In this document: positions 33,205-47,028 of the stretch, in pieces
Numbering within the stretch: position 1 is the first letter of the stretch
How the letters are laid out: every line of letters starts with the position of its first letter
DNA from: Apiospora phragmitis
Lineage: Eukaryota; Ascomycota; Sordariomycetes; Amphisphaeriales; Apiosporaceae
NCBI GenBank assembly: GCA_038363925.1
Contig: JAQQWL010000005.1
Span: 1,240,001-1,304,000, forward strand
Length of the DNA stretch: 64,000 bases
Direction: 5' to 3'
Program-made: the position numbers and the translations under genes
The notes under the pieces: generated by a model
What the model was told of the DNA's origin: nothing
Database searches by the model: none
What the model saw: the letters and a program-made list of their open reading frames with translations, nothing else

Positions 33205-36200
33205 CTAGAAAGTCTCGGATTCTTGGCTCAGGGCCGTATCGCGGCTGCCGACTGTTCCAAAAGTGTCTGTTTCAAGAGTTAGTAAACTGGATTACACAGG
33301 TCTTGAAGGGGAAAAAGCACTCCTTACCTCTCTTTCGTCTCCGGTCATCCCGAGCACTGTCCCCGAGGGGAGATTTGAGACTCCGACGGTCTCCATCATC
33401 ACTGCCGAGACCCCTAGTGGGCGTCATTGCTCTCGGTCCACTGGGTCTTCTCGCAGGTGCGCCGCTGCTCAGAGCGCCGCTGAGGTTTCGGTTCTCCATT
33501 CTTGGGCTGGTAGAGTAATAACTGTCAGTCTGAGCAGGCTGGGTGCCCGACATCGTACCGTACCCACTTTCCACTGACTGATAGGGAAAAGGGCTTGGCT
33601 GCTTCTTCTGAAGCTTGTTCACGCGATCGTTGCGCGGCGGTGTGGCCGTGTCGAGGGGCTCCTTGGGGGGTCGAGGTGGCCCTTGGGCAGCAGGTGAGGA
33701 GCCGTAGGTGTTACGGTACTCGTCAGCAGCGCTTTGATCACTGTACCGATTGGACTGCTGACCCGGGAAACGGTTCAAACTCGTAGCCGAACCGGCCCAA
33801 TCAGCGCTACGAGGGCTCATCGGCGTGTCGTAGTTGATGGCAGAAGACTCGAGAGCAGTGCGGAAGCGCTCGGTCTGTCCAGGTCGTGGCTGGGGGTGCT
33901 GGAGGTTCACACTGTTACGGTGTGCCTTGTACTTGGGATCCTCCGGAGTGGAGTAGGTGTTAGGTATGGGTGCATCATCAAGCTGGTATCGAGGCTGCGT
34001 GCCCGCATCGCCCGCAAGGTTCTGCTCAGAGAAACCCGAGTGCAGCTTGTCACCGTTGTAGGGATCATGCGGCTCATACACTTCGTAGTTTAGCTCAGAA
34101 CCAGAACGCGACGGAGGTTGTCGCAGGAACTCCTCAATGTCGTTTTTGTTGGTCCGGGAGTTACCACTGTTGCGGTTGAAGACCTTCCCAATGCTGGAGG
34201 TAGTTGTCTCTGACCAGCGGGAGATCTTGGGAAGGAAGCTGGAGGAACCCTTAGACTTGTGCTTCTTGCTATTGTCAGTAGGCGTGTGCTCATTGCTGTA
34301 ACTCCTGTGATTCTCGGGAGCGAGAGCCTGAGGCGGTGTTCCAGGAGGAACAGATCCAGCACGAACAGGCCCAACGGCTGGCGACATGAGCAGATCAGGG
34401 TTGGAATAATTGTTGGCGGCAGTGACTTGTGGCTGGTTGTATTCCTCCTCGGGGCCTTCGTGCACCGTGCTAATTCTGTGGTCCGAGAACTTTCGCTCAT
34501 ATCCCATTCTTCCGGGTTGTCCGCGCGATTGGATGGAGAGATGGCCTGACTGGCTGCCGTGACTTGCAGTAGATGTGCCAGCGTTGCCTTCGGGTTCATA
34601 GCCGCGATCTTGCTCATACTGCATCTCCGGCTGCATGTTCTCCAGGGATTGGTTGCGGGTGCTCATAGCAGCCAGCGTTGCAGGACCCCCGGTCTGTTGC
34701 TTGAGGACGTCCACCTCGGTAAGCAGGTGCATCAGCATATCCTCGATGCGGCCGAGATCGTTGTTGCCCTTGGAGCTAAGACCCTTGAGCGCCCGGCGGA
34801 ATAGGCCGCGCTTCTTAGCTGGCATGTCGTCGATTGTGCCTGCCTGCGAACCCCCTTGGAGTGACCTGGAGGCGCTGCCAGGAAGAGGCCTTGGTCCACC
34901 CAGGTGTCTTTGCACAGTCTTCTCTGTGTTGTCCTTTACTTCGTTGATGATCTGGTCCTCGGTATCGGCAAGGGCTCGCTTGACGTCTCTGAAGGAGGTA
35001 TGCATCTCCTTGATGACTTGGCAGACGGTCTCAATCATCTCTCGGTCTCTAGCACTTCGCTGAGCATCGCGAACCATGAGCTACGTGAATGTTAGTCAAC
35101 ACTACCCCCAACCTTAATATACTTGCTGAACTTACATGTTCCATCAATGCAATGACGTCCTTGGATTCAATCCTATCGATCCCGGCGCCCGTTGCAGCGT
35201 CATAGAAAGGCGAGCCCATGCCTTGAGACAGGCCACTAAGGTGTCTTTGGTGTTGAGCGTTGGGCGCGTAGAACGGATCGTCGGTGTTGCCGCCCATGCC
35301 GGGTTGGTCCTGGAATTCCACGCCCTTGCCCTTGATCGCCTGCATATCTCGAGTCTCATTGGGCGCGGTCTCGTATCCCTCGTCGCCTTGAGGCATGCCA
35401 GGACTGCCTGTGTTGAAACCTCCATGGTATCCATTGTGATCGAAGCCCGAACCACCAAGAATATTACCTTCCAGACCAGGAAGATTGGCGATGGGGCTGG
35501 TACCCTCATACGGGTTGGTGACAAGCGTGTCTCGCTTTCGCTCACCAGAAGTTCGCTGCCATTCGTCATCCTGCTCCTGGCTCGGTTGGCGGCTGTGGGT
35601 CGATGCCATACCAGCTGCTACGGCCATGGCAGCAGCAGCAGCAGCCTCCGTTATACCCAGACCATTATTGTTTGCTTGACCGTTGGCCTTAGGCGTCATA
35701 GATCGCTCGTTTTCGTAGTCAAAAGTCTTCTCCTGAGTGGGAGTCATATCGCCTCCCCATGGTTGCTGCTCTTTCCCGTATTGAGCACCACTGAGGGGTT
35801 CCTGGACCAGGGATGGAGTCTGATGTTCCATGAAGTAGCCAATCTCCGGAAGAGGGTCGTTCGCATCTGGCAAGCCACTAGCCTCCATCTTTGGGCGATC
35901 GTAGTCTTCCGACAGGCGGTCCACGCTGTGACGTGGCGTTGCATCTGGCCTGTAGCCGTCCTTGGCCCGCTCCTTGAAAGACCGGTTTCGCTGGGGAACA
36001 CCCTCACCTGTATAAGTAGCAGGTGAAGAGTTTCCTTCGTTCTTGGCCTTTGCTGCTGCCGCTGCCGCTCTGCCGAGGGCTGCGCTGGTGATGGCGGCTT
36101 CTGAGGGTGATGGAGAGTGGCGATAATTCGGGCGGGGTACCTTGCGTCCGTATTCGTCCAGGTCGTACTCGTCGAATTCGCGTGAAAGGTTGGATCGGGA

Positions 36201-38750
36201 ATGCTTCGAGACGGCGGATGACTGGCTGCCCTTCTCAAAGATCTCCCTTCGGCTCTCGAACGAGCTCTTGGCAGGGCTAGAAGCCGCTGAGACACGCGCC
36301 CGGTCTCTGCCGTCATAGGAGATTTGCGAGTCACGATACTCCTGACCACCACTCAAAACTGACGGGTCGAGAACAGATCCATCGACCAGCGAAGCCACAG
36401 CAGACTCCGTGCCAATTGGTTGGTGCACGATTTGAGGGTTGGCACCCACACCGCGGACGGCCTGCCCTGAAGTGATATTATCCAATTCGCTTTCGTCCGT
36501 GTACATAGTATCCCTGTAATAGCCTGAACTACGCAGGTCACTCTCTGCATCATCAAATTCGCGGCCCAACAAGTTGCTAGGAACAGAGCTAGGCGATTGA
36601 CCACGTCGGTCCGACTTGTCTGGCGAAGAAACCTCGCTGTTGGTAACTCTTGAGTCTCGGCGATGGTGGAGGTCGCTCCCTCCATCAGTATAACCAGAGA
36701 CACTCTGAATGGGGCTCAACCCGCGTCTTTCTTGCTGATAAGGCACATATCGCAGGGGCGGCGGCACATCCTGTTGATAGTAGCCTGACATACCTGGCTC
36801 GAACATGCCGGGCTCAGATAATTGACTATCTTCAAACTCATCGTCGTACTCGTAGTTCTGACTCAAGTCGCTTTCGGTCTGTTCCTGGTCTTCGTACTCG
36901 CCGGGGCCCTTTCGCGGAAGAGCCTTTAGATCGCCGTGAGAAATGTTGGCATGCAATACCCCGAGGCTCTGCAGGGTATGCTGCTGCTGCTGAGGCGTGC
37001 GAGTAGGTGTTGGTGTATCATGCATTGACTCCATAGAAGCTGTTCCTCGAGCCACCTCTTGTATGGGAGTCATCTCTTCGCTGGCGGAGTGGGGCCTATC
37101 GGTGTTGGCCGATAGAATCGATGTTCTCGTCATTTCGGACGGGTTAATCTCACTCGAGAGCGGCATTGGTGGAATGACCTCATGCTCAGATCCCCGGTAA
37201 TCTTCCGACGCCCTTCCTCGTTCTGGCGTCTTGGCTCTCCGCCGCCTGCGTTGGCGTTTATCGTCTCTTGAGCGATCTCGCTCGGCGGCGGCGGCCCCCG
37301 CAGCAGCTCCCGCACCCAGCAGCGCAGCATTTCCGAGATGGTCATGGTCACGTCGTGGTGTGTCGTCGTGATCATTTGTGGAATCCACAACGGAGATGTG
37401 CTCCGCGCTACTCTGTGGTGATAAGTCATTCCGGGCTTCTCTGCCTCTCGACTTGGTCGAATGTGTTGTGTCGGCTGATCTTCGCTTGTTGGCGCCCGAT
37501 AGCTCTTCCTTCGACACCGAGGTGAGGCTGGATAGCGACTCCTTGTCCTTGGGTCGTCGGTTAGGGTCCCGTGTGCTGCGTTCCCGCTTGATTGCATCTA
37601 GTTCAGGAAGTATTAACCGCCTGATCGCATCTTCCACCGTTTCAAGAAGCTTCGGGTTGTTGATTGAGACCTTCGACGAGGAATGCGAGTCGTAGGATCG
37701 CTGACTTGGTGACAGCTGGGAAGACAGCACGCTCGAATCGGCGGCTGAGACAACAGATTCCTTGTGGCCTTTTGACCTCCTCCGAGATGATGTTTTGCTG
37801 TCCATATCTGGTTCGGCACCAGTGCTTCGCCGATAGCCACTGGAGGATCGGCCATGCTTCTTGTCAGGTCTGCTCGCCTTCTCGACGGCCCTTTCTATTA
37901 TTTTTCTATCGTCACTCGCACTGCGAGTCTTGCGATTCATCTTGTCGGCGACCGCTGCAGCAGTCACAGCTCCTAGTGCGCCAGTGGCCAATGGCTCAAT
38001 GCGCGACGGGCTTCTGCTGCGCTCGCGCTCTTCCTTGCGGTTTGAAAGAGTTGTGCCACCAGTACCACCGGATCCGTCCAGGAAGCTATCGGTGGGGATA
38101 GCTGAGATGTCGGACATGTTGGGTGGCACATATTGAGAATTAGAGGATACCTTGCTATCGGCCGCAGGAATCAGTGGACTCGATACCTTGCGGTCTCTTC
38201 TACTATCTCCGGACACTTGGGTTGATCTCGACTTCGATTGGATGCCGCGACACATTGGACTCTTCGGTCGCCGAGGCGTAGGAGTTCATACTCCTACTAT
38301 CTTCGGGGTCTGTCATGACGTCGAGCTCACTCCTGCTAGGGTTTTGGACAAGCGGTCCTCGTCCCTGGACTTCTTCCCCATTGAGGCCTTGCGTGAGCTC
38401 TTGGTCTCTGTGATCTGAATGTGACCGTTCTTCTCGCGGTTCTTGGAGGGGGTTAGGCGCACGCGGACGCTCGGCCTGCGCTTGCGACTGCTGCTGCCGC
38501 GCTCGGAGGACTCTGGGGTCTTGCTGTGCTCGAAGTACTCGATCAGCAACGAAGTCTGGGACTTGTTGTGCTGGTGGTAGCTCCGAGTTCTGATGGTGAC
38601 GGGGGTGCCGTCGTCGGGAAGAGAGAAGGAAGATTTCTCGTCGTCTGCGTGATTGGAGAATTCAGTGGCCAGCTCAGTCGGTGAAGAGATGACAGAGTCG
38701 GACTCGGTGGGTGCGGGCAATGGAGGAGCCTTTTTCGACTCGATCCCCAT
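33205..38750 (-). CDS. very long disordered, coiled-coil-containing protein (~1,800 aa)
   Basis: ATG 38750 to TAG 33207-33205. Exons: 38750-35136, 35080-33328 and 33266-33205, joined by a 55-nt intron (GTAAGT) and a 61-nt intron (GTAAGG), with consistent phases. The N-terminus has S-Y-H-Q-H-N-K-S-Q-T-S-L-L-I-E-Y-F-E and R-R-P-S-V-R-V-R-L-T-P-S; the middle is Ser/Arg/Asp-rich and disordered, with hydrophobic Ala-rich segments (A-L-L-G-A-G-A-A-A-G-A; A-A-A-A-A-M-A-V-A-A-G-M-A) and a short charged helix at the start of the third part (R-E-M-I-E-T-V-C-Q-V-I-K-E-M). I do not recognise a named family; a scaffold or cell-cortex role is only a guess. Between about 38330 and 38215 coding sense (D-V-M-T-D-P-E-D-S...S-Y-A-S-A-T-E-E-S-N-V) lies in a different frame from both sides, so two compensating single-base shifts are present. 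Confidence 0.75.
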
Positions 38751-41700
38751 TCTGTTACTGGGTAGTATAGGGCGGATTGTCGGGTCCCCCTAAAAATTGA
38801 CCAGGTATGCGTGTGTTACCCTGTCTCTTTTTCTTCTTGTACAGGTGTGTAATGTATGGGTTCCTGTCGTGTTGGGGACCGCTCCTTGTCCAGTTTGTTG
38901 TTTACCCGCTGGAGATTGCCCACAATGTGGAGTCGACAATCAGCGGAGAAACTGGAAGTACTTGCGGACGGCCGAGGTATCGCAGTGCCAATATCCAGCA
39001 GTGTGCCCAGGTCGGCGAATGGCAAAGTAATTCGGGCGTCAACGATGCTGCAAAAACGACATGCTTGGATTGTGCACAAGAAGACGAGGTGGTGGGTGTG
39101 GGTGGTGCTGCAGCAGGGGGGGATTCAATCTCGAAGTAACGTCGAGACCCAAAAATGAGGTGGTCGGTGTAGTAAAAGCTGCGTGAATAGTCGCGGGTCA
39201 GGTCGGTCGCTGGTCGCAAAGCCCCAGAATTTCGTTCACTTGGGATAAAAATACATGTATACAACCCCGTGTATCTTTTTAATTCGGGGGATTGAATGAA
39301 AATGATGGAAAAGAACACAGACAATCCGAAACAGAGGAATAAGCAATTACCTCGGATTCAGTGAAGATAATTAGACGGGGGGAGCAGGAAACGTCAGAGG
39401 ATCCTGTTTGCTGTCTTAGAAACTGAAGCTCAGCTTTCCCAGCCGCTCTATTAAAAATGGCTTGCTTGTCTGTCGTTTTCGCCCCACGTGTTGCTTGATG
39501 GGCTTGTCGGTCCCCAATAGTCTTCTTCTTGGGGCAGTCAGTCAGTCCAGCATCGACGCAATGCTGCCTACCCGCAACAACTGCAATGCGCAGCGCAATG
39601 ACTCACAGCTAACCAAAGCAAGTCGAGAACAATTGACGATGCACGACTATAGCGTGGGGAGGGTGTTCGGGAGGGAGAAAAGAGGGGGCGGGAGACAACA
39701 CGAGTAATTGTCGAAGTAAGGCGATGAGGAGGTAAATGAGATAGACACAGAGATAGGCAGGTAAAGGCCTAGGGTGGGTTGGTGCAGGTGAGGATGTACG
39801 TAGATACGGGGGCCCACTACTCTATGTGATTCGGCTGTGCTTGCGGAGGGGCTGATCTCTGCTCTCCTCCAAGTTCTATGTAGGTACGGGACAGGCGACT
39901 CAAGCAGACAGGCTACTGCAGGGTGAAGAAAGCAGAAAACGAGACTCCTCACGAACGGATAGGATGGATCAATGAACGAACTTGCAGGACTTAGTAGCTG
40001 CAATGCTCATCAGTCCATATTTTCTTACTTCATCAGCTAACTCAGCTAGCAGTGAATGGAAGAAAAAGGACGCCCGCCTGAGTTTCGAGAGGAAGAGTCT
40101 CGAGGCGTATGTCTGGCGCATCTTGCTTGCTCAAGGTGGCGGCTGGGGTTGGGCAGCGCTCTTGGACAACGCAGCAGACCAGGGTCTGCACTTGGACCAA
40201 TCTCGTGGTGAGAAGGCGTTCTGGCAGAAGCTGCGGGATGCACAAGCAGGGAGCAGCAGGTTTGGCATCTCGCATGAAGTGGGATGATTGATCAAAGAGA
40301 GATGCACTCATGATTTGATTCTTCTCATGGATTGAAATGTGATCCCGACTCAACGGGCTCAACTGTCAGATTCGGGTGACGAGGCTGCTGTACATTTTGC
40401 TTGCTACCTAACAGATAGTGTGTAGCTCAACGTTGATCACCAGCTAGCTGCACATCTCATATCTAGCAGGCCTACAATGTGATAACCAACTACATATGTA
40501 GGTTAATCAATTTTGCGTTGGTCTGCGTACATGTACAGGCACGAAAGCTTGGCCGTGGAGGTCTGTTCAATTCCGTCCAGATGTGAAAGGTCTCATCTTA
40601 TGCAGCCCGGATCTAAACGGTATGCAAGCCGGGGAACATTTTGAAGATGGCGGCTATTGGCTGCTTACTACATCGTTTCCAAAACACGAGGGAAAAAGTC
40701 CGAAAACCTGACATCGGCGCATGAAGAGAGGGGCGTTGAAAATATCCGTCAATGTCGCGGAAAGCTGTTGGTGGTTGGGTCCGGAGCTATTCCTGGCCGC
40801 TGTTGACAGAGCAACGGCTTTGGAAACAAGAGTAGGAACGAGCTTCTTCATCGCGAAGCCGCATGGGGTGGCTCGGGCACAGTTTCTCTGGCAGGGTGAC
40901 GGTGGTCGATCAGAAGGTCGATCGCCGAAAAAACATGGTATGACGGGAGCCGATCCACCCCTGCCATTTCTTGGGCTCCCCAGAATCCCAAAAATGACAT
41001 GATGAGCTCTGAGCATCATCATCACGCTAGGTCGGAAGCTATGTTAAATGAGATCACGTCAAATAAGGTAACGGTGCCACTTCAAATCGAAAGGCTTAAT
41101 CGGGCATATGAAGAGGGAAAGAAAAAGATGTTTCCCAGCCTCGCGATTAGAAGATGCCCGATCAAGAAGAGAAGGTCTCACCAGTCAGTCAATTGAAACA
41201 CGGAGCTTGGAGATATCGAGTGCCAAGTCATGCCGGTTGAGGGAGGCGAACCATCGAAACGGACTTGGCGACTTCCGTCTACTGCAGGGAGAGAGCCTAC
41301 ATAGAGAACAGTATGACAGAGAGACCACCACGGATAACCAGACATGGCTAATGGTGCGCATCCGTGTCATGTTGGTCGCCTTACCTTGGAGAGCCGCTTC
41401 GTCGGCTCTTGTTGGCCGCATTCACCAGATCCACAGCTCTCACCGACTTCTTGAACACTGCCTATCGACGAAAAGCTACAGCACTTGCCGCACATCGAGT
41501 TTCCGTATACAGGACAGGAAAAGAGTCTCGACCAAACCCAAACACCCCTGATCAACGATCAACAAGCCCCGGGAAGTTGGTAAGTCAATCTGCGACAAGT
41601 TGGTGCGCAGCTCCAGGCTCCAGGGGGTGGAAGTGTTTGGCCGAAGATGGGTAACGTGTTACCGAGACATTTCATATGACAATTTGACAGGTTTGTTTCT

Positions 41701-42756
41701 CTTTGTGTTCGTGTGTTGCCAGCCAACCACGGATTTGGCGGTCACGTCCCCGTCTTGAACTCAATAAATGAAAAAGGACTCGTTCGTGCTGCGTTCCGAT
41801 GCCTCACAAGAGAAGACAGGTAAACTGTCTTGTGCTTCGGTGGCAACTTCACCGCGCCCTCCTCCTTCAACTGAGGTGATTGATCACTGGGGTGTAGTAG
41901 CCGGTGTTCCCGTCACATTTCATCCCGCAATCCCCGCTCAGGCGATGCCGAAGTGGCCTGTCGGATTAAGCCGTTGCATCACATCCCGTTACGTTACTCG
42001 AATTCTTGGGCACTCTAATATCACGTCACATATGGATATTGATTACATACCTATGTATCTATTTCGAGCTATTATAGCAATTAAACGAAAAAAGAACTAC
42101 ATACAGCTACAGATCGGTATAGCCTCAGTCTGAATATCCATAAGAGCCAACAGGAAAGACGGATCAAAAGGAGACAACCCATAACGCGGATAGGAATCGA
42201 ACTTGTCTTCATTTCTTAGTTCTCGCCTCGGTACGGTCGATCGATTTACCTCAAATCATCATCGTATTTATCGTAGCTCACTTTAGTGCGATTGAGAACA
42301 GTTAGGGCACAGGGTGTATGCATTATTATAATTCTGGTTTCTTTCCGTGATGGACCTATCGTAGTCTGTTTACACTCCTCCGTTTGTATGCCAACCTCCC
42401 AGCTTCCCGAAACCAGGTAGTACAACTCTGCCGGATATGCAAGAAAGCGAGGCCGCGTCCCAAAACAGTCGACATGACTCACTCTAATTCTGCGGCTTCC
42501 GACGAATGTGTCAATTAATTAATCAATAAATTCGAATAACGATGTACTTCGTGCATCACGGCTCTAAAATTTGATGTGGGAGCGGATGGTAAACTAAGGT
42601 ACAAATTGGGTATCTCATTCTTGCGATGATTTTGGGGGGTCATGAGCGAACGGGAAAGAACTCGTGCTGCAAAGGCGTAGGGAATCGGGGTATCGCAAAA
42701 CCGAGTGCTATATATACATGAGAAGCGTGTCGGATAAGAGATGGTCAGATCTTGCA
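38751..42756. other. long intergenic region, 4 kb
   Basis: Upstream region of the long disordered-protein gene and 3' flank of the IFRD gene. ORFs at 38807-39324, 39982-40287, 40721-41002 and 41108-41551 overlap antisense ORFs and carry no recognisable motif. No RNA gene was found. Long untranslated leaders or non-coding RNAs cannot be excluded. Confidence 0.5.
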
Positions 42757-44127
42757 TCACGCGCTGTCAAATGTTTCCTCGACTACCGGATTTGACTGCC
42801 AGTGCGTGTTGAAACCACCCCCTAGAACCTTCTTCAAGAAAGATACTCGTAGCCCGAGTGACCACGACTCGATCGGGAGCACTCTGCCGTTCTCGTCGCG
42901 GATCATATCGCGATAGCCCACCTCTTGGAAGACATCCTTCTCGTTACCGAAAACTCTGTCGCCATCTCGGTCGGACTGCCTTGCTGCCCGTCCGGCCTTT
43001 GAGTACTTCGGACCTTTCCCAAGCTCCAAAGATGTGAGAATGCTGGCGAATTGTTGGTGGAGTTTGCGCCGGTCCTTCTTAGACACTGCTCGGGAGGATT
43101 CACCAGCTAGTTCTGAGACCCGATGTACAATCTTATGCTGGTCGTACTGCAGGTCGAACGGGTTGTACTCCTCGGGTGTGAAATCCAGCTTGCGGTGCCG
43201 GGCCTCCAGTCTCGCCTCCTCTTGTCGTTGATCATGCTCCTCTTCCATCGTTTCGTTGTAAGATCGCATCACCTCGAAGATCAGAGCTATGTTTGCTCCG
43301 GCCGAGACCTGCACATCAGCATCGGAGCTATCGAGTTGCTCCGTGAAGGCCTCGAGGGCGGTCTCGGACAGCGGCATGAGATCGTCAACAAAGGTGGCCA
43401 AAAGACCCCAGCAAACCAGACCGGCAGTGACGACCGGGCCGTTGTCAGGAGCGTCGATGTTATGCCCATCGCTTTCAACAATTTCTAGCAAGTAGTCCAT
43501 GAGCTCCAGCATCGTTGCGTCCATGCCACCACCAAATACGGTAGCAACCGTCATAGCATTGATAGCCTCCACCTTTACAGTTTCTTCGTCTGAGTTCTCG
43601 CACACTTGTTTCAGGCTCGAATAGACGTCATCATAGATACTGTCTGACTCGGTTGACAGGACAGTCATGGTCAAAGCTTTCAGGCCAGCCAAGACCTCTT
43701 CTGTGTTGCGACCGCTTCGAATGCTCTTCAGTATGGCGGGGACGAGTTCGTGTAGTTGTCCTTCGATGATGGTATCGGCGAAATGGTGCCGGGCGAGGTG
43801 TACGTAGCCAGCCAAGTACGCCTCGCGACCCTTGACGCTGCTACGCTTTCGGTCAAGGATCTCACTGATACAGGCCTTGAGCTTATCGGTCCAGTCGGAG
43901 ATGGTATCTCCATCTTCAGAGTCGGCAACCGAGTTGGTCAGGCTGTCATTGATATCGCTGTCGTCGCTTTCGGCGTCAGAGGCGTAGCGACTCGGTGCGC
44001 GAGAAGCAGGCCGGGAGCTAGCCGGGGAGGTCGTTGGGGAGCCAAAGTTGGAGTCGGGCTTTGAGCGTGCCTTTCGGGACACGGTCTTGCCAGACTCGAG
44101 CAAGATCTTCTTTCGTAAGTCTCTCAT
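42757..44127 (-). CDS. IFRD-family protein (interferon-related developmental regulator)
   Basis: An intronless frame of 456 aa from ATG 44127 to the stop at 42757. A basic, Ser-rich N-terminus (S-R-P-A-S-R-A-P-S-R) and an acidic stretch are followed by the helical IFRD repeat region: W-T-D-K-L-K-A-C-I-S-E-I-L-D-R-K-R-S-S, G-R-E-A-Y-L-A-G-Y, V-K-V-E-A-I-N-A-M-T-V and G-L-L-A-T-F-V. The C-terminal segment ends G-R-V-L-P-I-E-S-W-S-L-G-L-R-V, then F-L-K-K-V-L-G-G-G-F. Length matches animal IFRD1/2 (about 450 aa). Animal members act in transcriptional co-regulation, and IFRD2 binds translationally inactive ribosomes. The fungal role is not established. Gene intact. Confidence 0.9.
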   Translation of the reverse strand: MRDLRKKILLESGKTVSRKARSKPDSNFGSPTTSPASSRPASRAPSRYASDAESDDSDINDSLTNSVADSEDGDTISDWTDKLKACISEILDRKRSSVKGREAYLAGYVHLARHHFADTIIEGQLHELVPAILKSIRSGRNTEEVLAGLKALTMTVLSTESDSIYDDVYSSLKQVCENSDEETVKVEAINAMTVATVFGGGMDATMLELMDYLLEIVESDGHNIDAPDNGPVVTAGLVCWGLLATFVDDLMPLSETALEAFTEQLDSSDADVQVSAGANIALIFEVMRSYNETMEEEHDQRQEEARLEARHRKLDFTPEEYNPFDLQYDQHKIVHRVSELAGESSRAVSKKDRRKLHQQFASILTSLELGKGPKYSKAGRAARQSDRDGDRVFGNEKDVFQEVGYRDMIRDENGRVLPIESWSLGLRVSFLKKVLGGGFNTHWQSNPVVEETFDSA

Positions 44128-47028
44128 TGTGCCTTGTGTTCGGTTGATAGGTAATAGGTTGGAGACCGATCCACAGGGTCCGAGCTGTGTTGGTGTATAG
44201 CTCTTAAGTCTCCTTAAAGTCTGTAGGGCTCGTCAAGTAACAAAATAATAAGTGCAGCGTTGATGAGTGGCGTTTAATGTAAATTCCATGGAGAACAGTT
44301 TCTGTAAGAATAGAAGAGCGCTCGGCCAAGAATAACTTGCCCGATCTAGATGACAAGTTGAGGGTTTCGCAAAGGTTTCTCCGAATGCTAAGTTTGCGGA
44401 AGGCGAGGAGGCGAAAGAAGGAATTTGCAATGCACACCAGATTTTTTCTTCTGGCAAAACAGGACAATGGATAAATGAATGAGAAAGTCGGGGACGGGCT
44501 AAATAGAATCTGCAAGGGGTTTCCCCAAGTCAGATTCAGGTACTTCGGAAGCAAGACAAGCTCGGGGGTTGGCACATGTCTCTCCAATTCTTCTTCGGCC
44601 GGGCAAAAATGCCTGAAGCCTCACTCTTTGACACTCACTGCAGCTCTGCTTCCATTCAGACTTTGGCCCGAATGACGCAAACACGTCATAGTGGTGGGCG
44701 CATCGTTCGAGCTTATTGAACAGACACGGTCTGCCCACTTTCGACACTAAAAATAATAACTTCCCAAAACTGGAGGCCTTTGACCATGAGCACTCCACGA
44801 TAAGCCCTACGAGCTACATGCCGTCACGAGCAGCAAAGGGCGGGGTACCCTGGCAGGCAATACGCCCCGCTACGGAGAGATAGCTTCATGGGTTATCATC
44901 CTCCACTGCTCCATTCGTGACTGCGCAAGTCTTCGGAGTCCCAAAAGCGGCAGCCTGGATATGGACTCAATATCTAGAGATACTGGGCTGTATAGTCGTA
45001 GATTCCTCGCTCAACCACCCGTCAATATCGCACGCAGGTGGCAGTGGTATCAAATTAATAGGTTTACAATATCAGAAGTGGCAACTTGTCTCCACCAGCC
45101 CTCGAATGATCACAAGCAAATCTCCTGAACCATGACATGCCACCGGAACGGCTTGCTGTCTGCACACTGATCCATTATTGTGTCGTACCTACATATGCAT
45201 ACCCAACCAACCAACTAACGTAGACAGACGTACGTCTCCTGCCGAACTGTACTACGGGATGTGCCAGCCAACATTGGGGGCGTACCTGGATCACGAACAC
45301 ACATTAACCATCGCTGAGCCCAGGCCATCGTGGAACTCCGCGAATTTGGCTGGCCCGTCTTTTTCGTACCCCTTGATCAAAACAATAGGGGCACAGGGAA
45401 AGGAAAATGCTGGTTCAAACCGGGAGCTGAATTGGTTTAATTCAGGTAACTGGTATTCCCACACCGAGTAGCCACTTGGCATAGGCCGTTGCCAGGCCGT
45501 TGCAATAAAATTGCACAGAATACATGTCTCGTTCTCGCTAACTATGTACAGAAGCTGGTAGGCAGACCGCTCAAAGGTGATGAATAATTGCAGCTGTTTC
45601 CCTCCCGGTTGGAGCGAACTGACAGCTCAGGCGGATTCTAAGGCGGGCGGGCGGAATCCGAACAGTGAACCAATTCGCTCGAAGATAATGGTGCTAACCT
45701 CCTTACGTACATATAAGAAACGAACCAAATACCGACAGACGCCCGAGTAGATCTATTATTTACCTATATGCCCTTCCAGCCTATCTACGTACATACCTAG
45801 TTATTCATACATATTCCGCTCAAATGTACTTACTTATTGGGATTCAAACGTCTATTGAAAAAAGTGCCATGCCATTACCACATGTATGCACCTACGCATG
45901 TGGTAAATGATGACCCCGCCATCGTACCCCTAGAAAGAGCATCCACTCTCTCCCACTGCTGGACCCTTGTACCAGCGGGATCCAGGACCTTTATCGCATG
46001 TTGGCCTTGTAGATAAGAGCTCCCAAGTTAAGCCACCTGTAAAGTCCGCTGACAACAGTGAAACGAGCCCGAAAGCCTCGGATTGTTCTTCTGGTAATGC
46101 ATTTCTACATACCAATTTGCATCTAGGGAAGCCAGCGCACCTCGGCATTCTTGTTCGACTTAAGGCAGAATCGTGTCAGATGACTTGGGAAGTTGTTAGT
46201 GGTACAGACCGTCGAAGCCACCCCTCTATTGAAACAACTGCCTGAGGTCAGCTGTCAACTGTAAGTGCCTAAAGTCCCATCAAGGTCAGGTAGGTGGAGT
46301 GAAGTGATACGGAAGGTGATAAGGCACCAGCAGGCAGCTTTATCGGCGGCCAGTTCTGCCTGGACAGGACCTCAGTGCATTTCTGAGTCCTGACAATCCC
46401 AGTCCAGCCCCCACTTCTACCCCAGACACCAGCGCTAATTGGTCCTAGTTCCATCGATTCGCTGTTGGAAAGGGCACCTGGGCGGGATTGCGATTGCTGG
46501 GGCCTTCCACTCTCTCAGTGCTGGTCAGTCAACTTGAACCCTCAAAGTCGTGACTGGGACTTAGCAACTTCCCCTCCTCTCCCCTGACAAGGCAACGCCC
46601 ATTGATAGATTGTCTGGTATGATCTTGTAACTTCACTTCGGCTGCTGTGCCCTTACTTCTCGTCCCTTTCATACCACAACTGCTTATTTCTCCCGACAAA
46701 ATTCCTTCGTCCCACCTCTTTACGTTTTGGTAGGCAGTAGCTGCTGTTGTTCCTTGGCTGGGCAGTCATCATCTCCCGGCTCTTCCTGAGACGTCTTGGG
46801 CAAGCACCCCACCCCACCTTCACACTCCAAGCACTTCTACTTTCACTTCACCTCAGCCTTGGATGTGACAATCGTCTTTCGCACTTTCGTCCACAAAAGG
46901 CAAACCGATTCCATCGGATGCCAGCCACGCCTCAAGTTTAAAAATATCTTCCCTCTTGGATCCCAAGTCATCGGAGGACTGCTTGTCGTACCCATAAGTC
47001 GAGCAGGATCCTCGACTCTTTCGTCAAA
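44128..47028. other. long divergent intergenic region, 2.9 kb
   Basis: Lies between the IFRD gene (minus) and the FHA gene (plus). The last ~450 bases are pyrimidine-rich (for example 46555-46720 and 46790-46870) and fit a long 5' leader of the FHA gene. No coding gene, tRNA or repeat is supported. Confidence 0.5.

Noticed and set aside
35136..36026. 296-codon plus-strand frame inside the long disordered-protein gene
   Set aside because: Antisense shadow; the minus strand is continuous coding with proper introns on either side.
39982..41551. Cluster of frames of 60-150 codons
   Set aside because: Overlapping on both strands without domains; probably upstream non-coding sequence.
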